Part shown: piece by piece, positions 1 to 5,720 of the stretch
Layout: each line of letters opens with the position of its first letter
Position numbering within the stretch: position 1 is the stretch's first letter
From: JBEKYD01 sp049509915
Lineage (GTDB): Bacteria; Acidobacteriota; Terriglobia; Bryobacterales; Bryobacteraceae
Length of the DNA: 6,375 nt
Direction of reading: 5' to 3'
NCBI GenBank assembly: GCA_049509915.1
Contig: JBEKZL010000356.1
Location: forward strand, 1-6,375
The notes under the pieces: generated by a model
Told to the model about the DNA's origin: nothing
The model's input: the letters and a program-made list of their open reading frames with translations, nothing else
Database searches by the model: none
Program-made: the position numbers and the translations under genes

Positions 1-55
1 CCGCGAGGAGATCGACGGCCGCTACCGGGAGTTTGAAGCCTGTACAGGGTTCTGA
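1..55 (+). CDS. C-terminal end of an upstream gene (partial, unidentified)
   Basis: Reading from base 2, 17 codons run in from the left edge and stop at TGA 53-55. They encode REEIDGRYREFEACTGF. Ten of the first ten codons end in G or C, as in the confirmed genes of this window, which supports real coding. The peptide is charged and soluble-looking and too short to assign to a family. The next gene begins within or just after this tail, so the two are probably co-transcribed. The other forward frames here are less convincing: frame 1 stops at 34-36. Confidence 0.5.
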   Translation, partial: REEIDGRYREFEACTGF

Positions 56-78
56 AGGCCGTCGCCTGGCTCGCGGTA

Positions 79-1509
79 TTGAGCGCCGCGGCGGCTTGGT
101 TTGTCTTCGCCCATGGCTGGACCTGCTATTATGGCGACGCTGAAGCTCACCTGAATATCGCGCGCCGGATTCTGGATTCGCGCACCCCCGGCTACGACCA
201 GATGGGCTCGCCCTGGCTGCCTTTGACGCACTTGCTGATGCTGCCGTTCACCAGGGTAGACGCGTGGTGGCACAACGGCCTGGCGGGAACCATCCCCAGC
301 GCCATTTGTTTCGTGCTGGCCGGTGTGTTCCTATTCGCGGCGGCCGGCCGTTTATTCGGCCCCACGGCGGGCGCGGTGGCGGCGGCGTTGTTCGCCCTTA
401 ATCCCAACGTGCTCTACCTGCAGGCCACCCCCATGTCGGAACCGTGTTTCTGGGCGGCATTGATGGCGCTGCTCTATTTCACGGTGCGGTTCCGCTCCAC
501 CCAGGGCTGGCTTTCGGTTGTGGCTGCGGGCGTGGCTGCCGGCGCGGCCGCCATGTCGCGCTACGACGGCTGGTTCCTGCTGCCGTTCGTGGCGCTGTAT
601 TTCCTCCTGACCGCGAGGAATCACTGGAGGGCGGCAATCCTGTTTTCGGCGATCGCCGCCGCCGCGCCGCTCTGGTGGCTGCTCTACAACTGGTGGCTCA
701 GCGGCCGTCCGCTGGATTTCTACTCGGGGCCGTATTCGGCACTCGCCATACAGGGCGGTGCGCCCTATCCGGGCCAGGGAAATTGGCGCGTCGCCTGCCT
801 GTATTACTGCACGGCGGTCAAATTGTGCGGCGGCACCGGACTGGCCGCCGTGGGGCTGGCCGGTTTGGCTGCCGCTATCTGGAAGCGCGCCATCTGGCCG
901 GCCGTTTTCCTGTCCCTACCGCCGGTATTTTATGTCTGGAGCATGCATTCCTCCGGCAATCCGATTCATCTGCCGGTGTTGCCGCCGTTTTCCTACTACA
1001 ATTCGCGTTACGGTACCGAAGCCATTCCGCTGCTGGCGTTCGGCGGCGCGGCGCTGGCGGCGGCCGCGCCGGAACGCCTGCGAGGCTTGGCCGCGGTGGC
1101 CCTGGTAGCCGCCTCCATGGGCGCCTGGGTACTGCACCCTTCGCCGGAGCGATGGATTACATGGAAGGAATCGGTGGTGAATTCGGTGTCGAGGCGGGCC
1201 TGGACCGAGGCTACGGCGGATTATCTCGCGCCCCGCTACCGGCGCGGCACCGGCATCCTGACGTCGTTCGGCGACGTGGCCGGGATTTACCGCGCGATGG
1301 GGGTTCCGCTGCACGACACGTTAACCATAGATAATGGATTGATGTGGCTGGCGACGGTCGAGCGGCCGGAACTGTGGCGGCACGAAGAGTGGGCCGTAGC
1401 CATTGCCGGAGATATAGTGGAACAAACCGTCGCGCGGTCAGGCCGTTATCGCCTGCAGCGCGAGATCGCGGTGCCGGGCGCGCCGCCGATCCGGATTTAT
1501 AAGAGGTAG
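79..1509 (+). CDS. GT-C fold membrane glycosyltransferase, GT39/ArnT-like (RgtA/B/C/D-type)
   Basis: This is an integral membrane protein that probably transfers a sugar from a polyprenyl-phosphate donor to an envelope acceptor on the outer face of the membrane; donor and acceptor cannot be read from sequence. From the TTG at 79 it has 476 residues. An acidic motif, GDAEAHLNIARRI (19-31), follows the first helix and sits where GT-C enzymes keep their catalytic acidic residue. Family-like motifs follow: ATPMSEPCFW (116-125), MSRYDGWFLLP (159-169) and YYNSRYGTEAIPLLA (306-320). I count about ten hydrophobic helices up to residue 353, then a soluble tail of ~120 residues. The TTG start has no ribosome site and cuts into helix 1. 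The frame is open back to codon 37, and CTG at 40 has GGGAG at 27-31 eight bases upstream. A start there would add 13 residues (..YRVLKAVAWLAV..), complete the helix and overlap the previous gene. The family call is firm, the start uncertain. Confidence 0.85.
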   Translation: MSAAAAWFVFAHGWTCYYGDAEAHLNIARRILDSRTPGYDQMGSPWLPLTHLLMLPFTRVDAWWHNGLAGTIPSAICFVLAGVFLFAAAGRLFGPTAGAVAAALFALNPNVLYLQATPMSEPCFWAALMALLYFTVRFRSTQGWLSVVAAGVAAGAAAMSRYDGWFLLPFVALYFLLTARNHWRAAILFSAIAAAAPLWWLLYNWWLSGRPLDFYSGPYSALAIQGGAPYPGQGNWRVACLYYCTAVKLCGGTGLAAVGLAGLAAAIWKRAIWPAVFLSLPPVFYVWSMHSSGNPIHLPVLPPFSYYNSRYGTEAIPLLAFGGAALAAAAPERLRGLAAVALVAASMGAWVLHPSPERWITWKESVVNSVSRRAWTEATADYLAPRYRRGTGILTSFGDVAGIYRAMGVPLHDTLTIDNGLMWLATVERPELWRHEEWAVAIAGDIVEQTVARSGRYRLQREIAVPGAPPIRIYKR

Positions 1510-1576
1510 GGCAGCATCTTTGCCTGTCTATCGTTGGAATCAGAAATCGGGCGACAGGCCGGGAGGCTTGTCGTAC
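1506..1576 (+). repeat. Composite palindromic repeat, copy 1 (left arm degraded)
   Basis: The right half is a hairpin: GACAGGCC (1553-1560), loop GGGA, GGCTTGTC (1565-1572), with one G-T pair in an 8 bp stem. A degraded left half ends in GCCTGTC (1522-1528), exactly 24 bases before the right half, and begins with GTAGGGCAG (1506-1514). That left end contains the TAG stop of the glycosyltransferase gene. The arrangement, length and 24-base spacer match the copy at 1918-1989, while the spacer sequences are unrelated. This resembles a REP/BIME-type paired palindrome. No U-tract follows, so it is not a standard terminator, but it could stabilise or attenuate the transcript. Confidence 0.7.
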
Positions 1577-1588
1577 TAGGAGCTCAGC

Positions 1589-1921
1589 ATGGTACCTCAT
1601 GACAAAGTGACGACGGCGTTCGAACTGCCGGGATTTCGGATCCGGCGCAACTTCGGCCTGGTGCGCGGCATCGTGGTCCGCTCCCGCTCGTTGGTGGGAA
1701 CCCTGGGGGCCAGCCTGCAAACCATCGTCGGCGGCAATATCTCGCTGTTCAGCAAACTGTGCGAGCAGACGCGCGAGGAAGCCTTCGATATCATGATCGA
1801 GCACGCCGGCCAGTTGGGCGCCAACGCAGTCATCGGCATGCGCTACGACGCTACCGAGATTATGCAGGGCGTCACCGAGGTGCTGGCCTACGGCACCGCC
1901 GTGGAAGTGGAGCCCGTGTAG
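1589..1921 (+). CDS. YbjQ/UPF0145 family protein (putative heavy-metal-binding domain)
   Basis: This small soluble protein of 110 residues falls within the usual family length of about 100-110. Family signatures are SLVGTLGASLQTIVGGNIS (34-52), with the conserved VGG, then LGANAVIGMRYD (76-87) and YGTAVEVEPV (101-110). The family forms small alpha/beta ring oligomers. It is often annotated as heavy-metal-binding, but no biochemical role is firmly established and no metal ligand cluster is evident here (one cysteine, C58). The ATG at 1589 is supported by AGGAG at 1578-1582, six bases upstream. The gene lies between two copies of the same palindromic repeat and in the same direction as the glycosyltransferase and dapF, probably in one transcript. 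Its TAG stop falls in the left end of the second repeat. Nothing connects its function to envelope synthesis beyond position. Confidence 0.9.
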   Translation: MVPHDKVTTAFELPGFRIRRNFGLVRGIVVRSRSLVGTLGASLQTIVGGNISLFSKLCEQTREEAFDIMIEHAGQLGANAVIGMRYDATEIMQGVTEVLAYGTAVEVEPV

Positions 1922-1989
1922 GACAGGCCTCCTGGCCTGTCGTTCTCGCACGGCAACACCAAGCTGACAGGCCGGGAGGCCTGTCCTGC
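1918..1989 (+). repeat. Composite palindromic repeat, copy 2 (intact)
   Basis: Two perfect 8 bp hairpins stand 24 bases apart. The left is GACAGGCC (1922-1929), loop TCCT, GGCCTGTC (1934-1941). The right is GACAGGCC (1966-1973), loop GGGA, GGCCTGTC (1978-1985). The two halves are also inverted relative to each other, so GTAGGACAGGCCTCC at the left end pairs with GGGAGGCCTGTCCTGC at the right end at 14 of 16 positions. A long cruciform or RNA stem is therefore an alternative fold. The left end holds the TAG stop of the YbjQ gene (1919-1921), and the right end stops two bases before the dapF ATG. The element fills the whole gap between the two genes. Confidence 0.85.
1974..1978 (+). promoter_or_regulatory. 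Possible dapF ribosome binding site inside a hairpin loop
   Basis: The only purine-rich Shine-Dalgarno-like match upstream of dapF is GGGAG, 13 bases before the ATG at 1992. It occupies the loop and first stem base of the right hairpin of the repeat (1966-1985). The spacing is longer than usual, but the folded stem could shorten or control access. Alternatively dapF is translated mainly by coupling to the YbjQ gene 70 bases upstream. The role in translation is inference; the position of the motif is seen directly. Confidence 0.35.
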
Positions 1990-1991
1990 TA

Positions 1992-2819
1992 ATGACATCC
2001 ATTCCTTTCACCAAAGCGCACGGCGCCAGCAACGATTTCCTGCTGACCTGGGAGGATGAAGCTCCGTCGGCCGGCCGAGAGGCCATTGCCTGCGCCATCT
2101 GCCAGCGCTACACCGGCATCGGCGCGGATGGCTGGATGCTGGTTTCGCGCGCCTCGGGCGACGCCGATGCGGCCATTCAGCTTTACAATTCCGACGGCAG
2201 CATTCCGGAAATCTCGGGTAACGGCACGCGCTGCGCGGCGGCGCTGCTTATCCGCCACGGGCTGGCCGGAGAGACCGTGCGCATCGGCACGGGGGCCGGT
2301 GTCAAAACCCTGCGCCTGCTCGGCCGCAGCGGGCTCGAGTTCGAGTTCGAGATGGACATGGGCCAGCCTGTGGTTCTAAACGCCGCTTTCGAACTGCCCC
2401 TGGCCGGCGGCCCGATCGAGGTGGCCCTGCTGAACGTGGGAAATCCGCAGTGCGTGGTGCCTGTCCCGGATTTCGATTTCGATTGGCGCGCCGTGGGTGC
2501 GGAAATCGAGCGCCATCCCCACTTTCCCAATCGCACCAATGTTTCCTTCATCCGGGCGCTCGACGAACACACCGTGGAGGCGCGGTTTTGGGAACGCGGC
2601 GCCGGCGAGACCATGAGCTCCGGAACGGGCTCGACCGGAGCCGCCGCCGCCGCCGTGGCGCGCGTCATGGCACGATCCCCGGTAACCGTGAGAACTCCTG
2701 CTGGTCCTATTGGTTTACGCCTGACCGATAGTGCTTACCTAACCGGTCCGGCGGCTTTGACCGCTGAAGGTCAGTACTTCGTGTGCGAAAATGTGCTTGG
2801 ATGTCTGAAACAACCCTGA
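1992..2819 (+). CDS. dapF: Diaminopimelate epimerase homologue with altered active site
   Basis: DapF interconverts LL- and meso-diaminopimelate in the cytoplasm for lysine and peptidoglycan synthesis, using two cysteines as acid and base without a cofactor. This protein has 275 residues, normal for the family, and its two-lobed layout is complete: FTKAHGASNDF (6-16), GIGADG (42-47), YNSDGSIPE (65-73), GNPQCV (150-155), FPNRTNVSF (178-186) and ERGAGET (201-207). Substrate-binding residues N14, N66, N151, N183 and R202, and catalytic-dyad E201, are present. However, the first catalytic cysteine of the CGNG motif is Ser75, the second (usual ACGTG) is Ser210 in SSGTG, and the histidine of GNPH is Gln153. 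With both cysteines missing, classic epimerase chemistry is doubtful. The start at 1992 matches the family N-terminus. The gene abuts a palindromic repeat upstream and overlaps the next gene by 19 bases. Membership in the fold is very sure; the activity is not. Confidence 0.9.
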   Translation: MTSIPFTKAHGASNDFLLTWEDEAPSAGREAIACAICQRYTGIGADGWMLVSRASGDADAAIQLYNSDGSIPEISGNGTRCAAALLIRHGLAGETVRIGTGAGVKTLRLLGRSGLEFEFEMDMGQPVVLNAAFELPLAGGPIEVALLNVGNPQCVVPVPDFDFDWRAVGAEIERHPHFPNRTNVSFIRALDEHTVEARFWERGAGETMSSGTGSTGAAAAAVARVMARSPVTVRTPAGPIGLRLTDSAYLTGPAALTAEGQYFVCENVLGCLKQP

Positions 2820-4123
2820 CGACCGCCGCCGCGGCCACGCTAAAACAGAGAATTGAATCCCGCCAGGCGCGCGTCGGGATTGTCGGTTTGGGCTACGTGG
2901 GACTTCCCCTGGCGGTGGAGTTTGCCAAAGCCGGCTTTCAGGTTACCGGAATCGACCTCAACGAGGATAAAACCCGCCGCGTCAATGCCGGTGAATCCTA
3001 CGTGGGCGATATCTCCACCGGCACTCTCAGCGAGTTGGTGAAGGCGGGCAAAATCGCCGCTACCACGGATTTTTCCGTGGTCGCCGAACTCGATACCATC
3101 AACATCTGCGTGCCCACGCCCCTGCGCAAGACCAAGGATCCCGACATGAGCTATATCGTGTCGGCCTGCCAGGAAATCGTCAAGTATTTTCGCGCCGGCA
3201 CGCTGGTAATCCTGGAATCCACCACCTATCCGGGCACCACCGACGAATTGCTGCTGCCAATGCTCGCCAAGTCCGGTCTGGAAGTTGGGCGCGACTTCTT
3301 TCTCTGCTTCTCCCCGGAGCGCGTGGACCCCGGCAATCCCAACTACCAGACCTATAACATTCCCAAAGTGGTGGGCGGCTGCACGCCCGCCTGCACGGAA
3401 ATCGGGAAGTTGTTCTATTCCCAGGCTCTCCAACACGTCGTGCCGGTCAGCTCCACGCAGGTCGCCGAGATGGTGAAACTGCTGGAAAACACTTTCCGCA
3501 TGATCAACATCGGGCTGGTGAATGAAATCGCCATGATGTGCGACCGCATCGGCATCAACGTCTGGGAAGTCATCGACGCCGCGGCCACCAAACCGTTCGG
3601 ATTCATGCCGTTCTACCCCGGTCCGGGCCTGGGCGGCCATTGCATTCCTATCGATCCTTTTTACCTGTCCTGGAAAACCAAGCAGGCCGGGATCGAGGCC
3701 CGCTTCATCGACCTGGCCGGCTACATCAATGGCCAGATGCCGCACTTCGCCGCCGATAAGGTCCAGAACGCTTTGAACGACGCCGGCAAGCCGCTCAAAG
3801 GCTCGCGCGTACACGTGATGGGCGTAGCCTACAAGCGCGATATCGACGATATGCGCGAATCCCCCGCCATCGACGTGATTCTGCTGCTGAAGCGCCGTGG
3901 CGCTGTCATCACCTACAGCGACCCGCACGTGCCCGCGCTGCGTGCCGACGGCATCGATCTGGCGGCGTCGCCGGAAAGTGCCGCGGCCGGCGCCGACTGC
4001 GTGGTGATCGTCACCGACCACTCCGCCTTCGACTACGCGGCCCTGGTGGAGCGCTCGAAGCTGATCGTCGATACCCGCAACGCCCTCAAGAACTTCGCTT
4101 CCGGCAAGATCGTCCGGCTGTAG
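2801..4123 (+). CDS. wbpA: UDP-N-acetyl-D-glucosamine 6-dehydrogenase (WbpA-like nucleotide sugar dehydrogenase)
   Basis: This cytoplasmic enzyme oxidises C6 of a UDP-hexose to the uronic acid with two NAD+, feeding surface polysaccharide or lipopolysaccharide synthesis. The 440 residues show the three UDPGDH-type domains. The N-terminal Rossmann domain has VGIVGLGYVGLPLA (25-38). The central domain has FSPERVDPGN (170-179) and the catalytic lysine in VKLLENTFR (225-233). The active-site loop GPGLGGHCIPIDPFYL (274-289) carries nucleophile Cys281, and the C-terminal UDP-binding domain has MGVAYKRDIDDMRESP (340-355). The signature KPFGFMPFYPGPGLGGHCIP points to the WbpA (UDP-GlcNAc) subgroup rather than UDP-glucose dehydrogenases; UDP-ManNAc specificity (WecC-like) is less likely but possible. 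I chose ATG 2801; GTG 2783 would add six residues. The start lies inside dapF, with a 19-base overlap and no strong ribosome site, so translation is probably coupled. No partner genes of the WbpB-E pathway are in view. Confidence 0.93.
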   Translation: MSETTLTTAAAATLKQRIESRQARVGIVGLGYVGLPLAVEFAKAGFQVTGIDLNEDKTRRVNAGESYVGDISTGTLSELVKAGKIAATTDFSVVAELDTINICVPTPLRKTKDPDMSYIVSACQEIVKYFRAGTLVILESTTYPGTTDELLLPMLAKSGLEVGRDFFLCFSPERVDPGNPNYQTYNIPKVVGGCTPACTEIGKLFYSQALQHVVPVSSTQVAEMVKLLENTFRMINIGLVNEIAMMCDRIGINVWEVIDAAATKPFGFMPFYPGPGLGGHCIPIDPFYLSWKTKQAGIEARFIDLAGYINGQMPHFAADKVQNALNDAGKPLKGSRVHVMGVAYKRDIDDMRESPAIDVILLLKRRGAVITYSDPHVPALRADGIDLAASPESAAAGADCVVIVTDHSAFDYAALVERSKLIVDTRNALKNFASGKIVRL

Positions 4124-4172
4124 ACCGGCGCGGGGCTTGGCATTTTCAGTTCCAGCAATGGCCCCGGAGTGG

Positions 4173-4181
4173 TGCTATAGT
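4173..4181 (+). promoter_or_regulatory. Extended -10 promoter upstream of the helix-turn-helix gene
   Basis: TGC followed by TATAGT (4176-4181) is a good extended -10 element, five of six bases matching TATAAT. It lies 35 bases before the ATG at 4217, in the 93-base gap after the dehydrogenase gene. No convincing -35 hexamer stands 16-18 bases upstream, which is usual for extended -10 promoters. Transcription would begin near 4188. The call rests on pattern only. Confidence 0.45.
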
Positions 4182-4216
4182 GTAACTTCCAATTAGTCGT
4201 AGTTTGAACCAGCCGA

Positions 4217-4531
4217 ATGAAACAGGAAAAAGGAATCCTGGGGCTCCCGGCAATTCGGCGTAATCGCGGGATAACCCTGAAACAGATTTCGGACACCACC
4301 AAGATCAGTGTGCGCTTACTCGAAGCCATTGAAAACGGCGATTTCCGCAAACTTCCGGGTGGTATTTACAATACCAACTACATTCGCCAATACGCCCGAG
4401 CGATCCATTACGACGAAGCGGCGCTGCTCGACTACTACCATTGCCAAACACGCCCGGCGGTGCCGCGGGCCGAAGGCAGCACCGGCAAGTGGAGCTTGTT
4501 CGGACCGGCATCGCCGCTGGCCGGATCGTAG
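4217..4531 (+). CDS. Stand-alone RodZ-type helix-turn-helix protein (HTH_25)
   Basis: The 104-residue protein is nearly all one Cro/C1-type helix-turn-helix domain of the RodZ N-terminal kind. LPAIRRNRGITLKQISDTTK (10-29) and ISVRLLEAIENGDFRKLPGG (30-49) form the five-helix domain. IYNTNYIRQYARAIHYD (50-66) is the RodZ hallmark segment that follows it. In full RodZ this domain binds MreB under the membrane and is followed by a transmembrane helix and a periplasmic domain. Here only ~38 further residues follow, with no hydrophobic stretch, and the frame ends 2 bases before a hairpin and 38 bases before a convergent gene, so the rest is absent rather than frameshifted nearby. It may be a DNA-binding regulator or a cytoplasmic MreB/RodZ partner. 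The ATG at 4217 has no clear ribosome site; an extended -10 promoter precedes it. Confidence 0.85.
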   Translation: MKQEKGILGLPAIRRNRGITLKQISDTTKISVRLLEAIENGDFRKLPGGIYNTNYIRQYARAIHYDEAALLDYYHCQTRPAVPRAEGSTGKWSLFGPASPLAGS

Positions 4532-4532
4532 C

Positions 4533-4553
4533 GGGGAGCGGGAACCGCTCCCC
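4533..4553 (+). terminator. Hairpin after the helix-turn-helix gene
   Basis: GGGGAGCGG (4533-4541), loop GAA and CCGCTCCCC (4545-4553) form a perfect 9 bp G/C-rich stem starting two bases after the TAG stop. No T-run follows (CAATCGCC), so intrinsic termination would be weak by the classic rule, but the stem probably defines the 3' end together with the second hairpin. Confidence 0.5.
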
Positions 4554-4558
4554 CAATC

Positions 4559-4578
4559 GCCGGCTTGGTTAAGCCGGC
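4559..4578. terminator. Hairpin spanning the stop codon of the convergent oxidoreductase
   Basis: GCCGGCTT (4559-4566), loop GGTT and AAGCCGGC (4571-4578) form a perfect 8 bp stem. It includes the minus-strand stop codon (4569-4571) and the last codons of the oxidoreductase gene. With the neighbouring hairpin it lies between two convergent genes and may act in both directions. Neither strand has a T-run directly after it. Confidence 0.45.
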
Positions 4579-5717
4579 ACGTCTACCCAGGCCCGTTTGC
4601 GATTGCTTTCGAGCTCCGATTCCAAAATCGTCAGTTGGCGTAATCCATCGGCGAACTGCGGGTACTCGGGCTCCACGGAGGGATCTTCGACGGAGCGGTA
4701 AAAACGGCGGAAAACCTGTTTGAAGGTGTCGTCGTAGCCTTCGCTATGGCCGCCGGGAAGATCGGCGTAGGAACGGGCGGCAGGCAGGAGCAGGGACGGG
4801 TCCTTAATGAGGACCCGGTTGGCGCTGTTGCGCTGGCCGATCCACAGCTCATCGGGGCGTTCCTGGTTCCAGGCGACGCCGGCCTTGGTGCCGAACACTT
4901 CAATCTGCAAGGAGTTCTTGCGTCCGGCCGAGACCTGGCTGGCGGTGAAGGAACCGCGTGCGCGGCCTCCCATGCGAAATACCACCGCGCCGAAATCCTC
5001 GGTATCGATGGCGGCTTCTTCGTAATCCTCAGGCACCAGGGTTTTGCCGGCGAAGGTTTCGACCGAGCCCTTGGGACGCTTGCGTGTTTTGTGAAACGTT
5101 TGCAGATCGGCGCAGACCGAGCTGATGCGGAGGCCGGTGATGTGCTCGGCCGTGTCGCACCAGTGGGAGCCGATGTCGGCCATCGCGCGGGAGGGGCCGC
5201 TAGCGGCCGATTCCACGCGCCAGTTCCAGTCGGTGTCGTAGAGCAGCCAGTCCTGCGAGTAGGTGCCCTGTACCACCAGGATCTCGCCTAACTCGCCGGC
5301 TTCCCGCATGCGGCGCATCTGCTGCACCATGGGGTAGAACCGCAGGTTGTGAAAGGTGCAATTGCGGCGGCCTTTGGCGGCGGCCAGGTCGACCAACTGG
5401 CGCGCCTGGGCGGTGGAGAGGGCCAGCGGCTTCTCGCACAGGACGTGCTTGCCCGCTTCGAGGGCGTCGGTTGCCATCGGCAGGTGCAACGCATTAGGAG
5501 TGCAGATATGCACGACGTCCACGGCGGGATCTTCGAGGATGCGGCGGTAATCGGAGTCGGTTCTCTCGATGTGGAGTTGGCGGCCCAGGCGGGCCGGATC
5601 GTCTTGCTCGGCGATCACCAGAGCGTAGACTTCCACGTTGCCCAGACGGCGCAAGCCTTCAATATGGACGCGGCCCACGAAGCCGGCGCCGAAGACGGCT
5701 GTTTTGATACGAGTCAT
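4569..5717 (-). CDS. Gfo/Idh/MocA family NAD(P)-dependent oxidoreductase
   Basis: This is a 382-residue cytoplasmic dehydrogenase of the glucose-fructose oxidoreductase / inositol dehydrogenase / MocA family, which oxidises or reduces sugars, cyclitols or derivatives. The N-terminal Rossmann domain shows KTAVFGAGFVGRVH (5-18), DVVHICTPNALH (67-78) and the catalytic-lysine motif CEKPLAL (94-100, EKP at 95-97). The C-terminal beta-sheet domain carries FHNLRFYP (122-129) and MADIGSHWCDTAEHITG (179-195), whose H185 and D188 lie where the family keeps active-site residues. No signal peptide is present, unlike the TAT-exported branch of the family. The start is one of two adjacent ATGs (5720 or 5717); GGAAAGG lies directly upstream and 5717 gives the better AAGG spacing. 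An open extension to 5945 is Arg/Pro-rich and not family-like. The substrate cannot be inferred. The gene is convergent with the helix-turn-helix gene and stands alone on its strand. Confidence 0.93.
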   Translation of the reverse strand: MTRIKTAVFGAGFVGRVHIEGLRRLGNVEVYALVIAEQDDPARLGRQLHIERTDSDYRRILEDPAVDVVHICTPNALHLPMATDALEAGKHVLCEKPLALSTAQARQLVDLAAAKGRRNCTFHNLRFYPMVQQMRRMREAGELGEILVVQGTYSQDWLLYDTDWNWRVESAASGPSRAMADIGSHWCDTAEHITGLRISSVCADLQTFHKTRKRPKGSVETFAGKTLVPEDYEEAAIDTEDFGAVVFRMGGRARGSFTASQVSAGRKNSLQIEVFGTKAGVAWNQERPDELWIGQRNSANRVLIKDPSLLLPAARSYADLPGGHSEGYDDTFKQVFRRFYRSVEDPSVEPEYPQFADGLRQLTILESELESNRKRAWVDVPA

Positions 5718-5720
5718 CAT

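Noticed and set aside
39..48. Perfect 10-base palindrome CCTGTACAGG at the first gene boundary, possible operator
   Set aside because: It lies within coding sequence, has no second copy and matches no operator I can name; chance is likely.
444..1334. 296-codon forward frame within the glycosyltransferase gene
   Set aside because: It is an Arg/Gly/Ala-rich frame-shifted shadow of the membrane protein gene, with no family motifs.
2840..4021. 393-codon minus-strand frame opposite the UDP-sugar dehydrogenase
   Set aside because: It is a His/Asp/Gly-rich antisense shadow produced by the codon bias of the dehydrogenase, which has clear catalytic motifs.
4131..4166. Imperfect stem CGGGGC/GCCCCG after the dehydrogenase as a terminator
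   Set aside because: The stem needs a four-base bulge and a 12-base loop and has no T-run; too weak to call.
4746..5291. 181-codon forward frame opposite the oxidoreductase
   Set aside because: Gly/Ala/Asp-rich antisense shadow; the minus-strand Gfo/Idh/MocA motifs are decisive.
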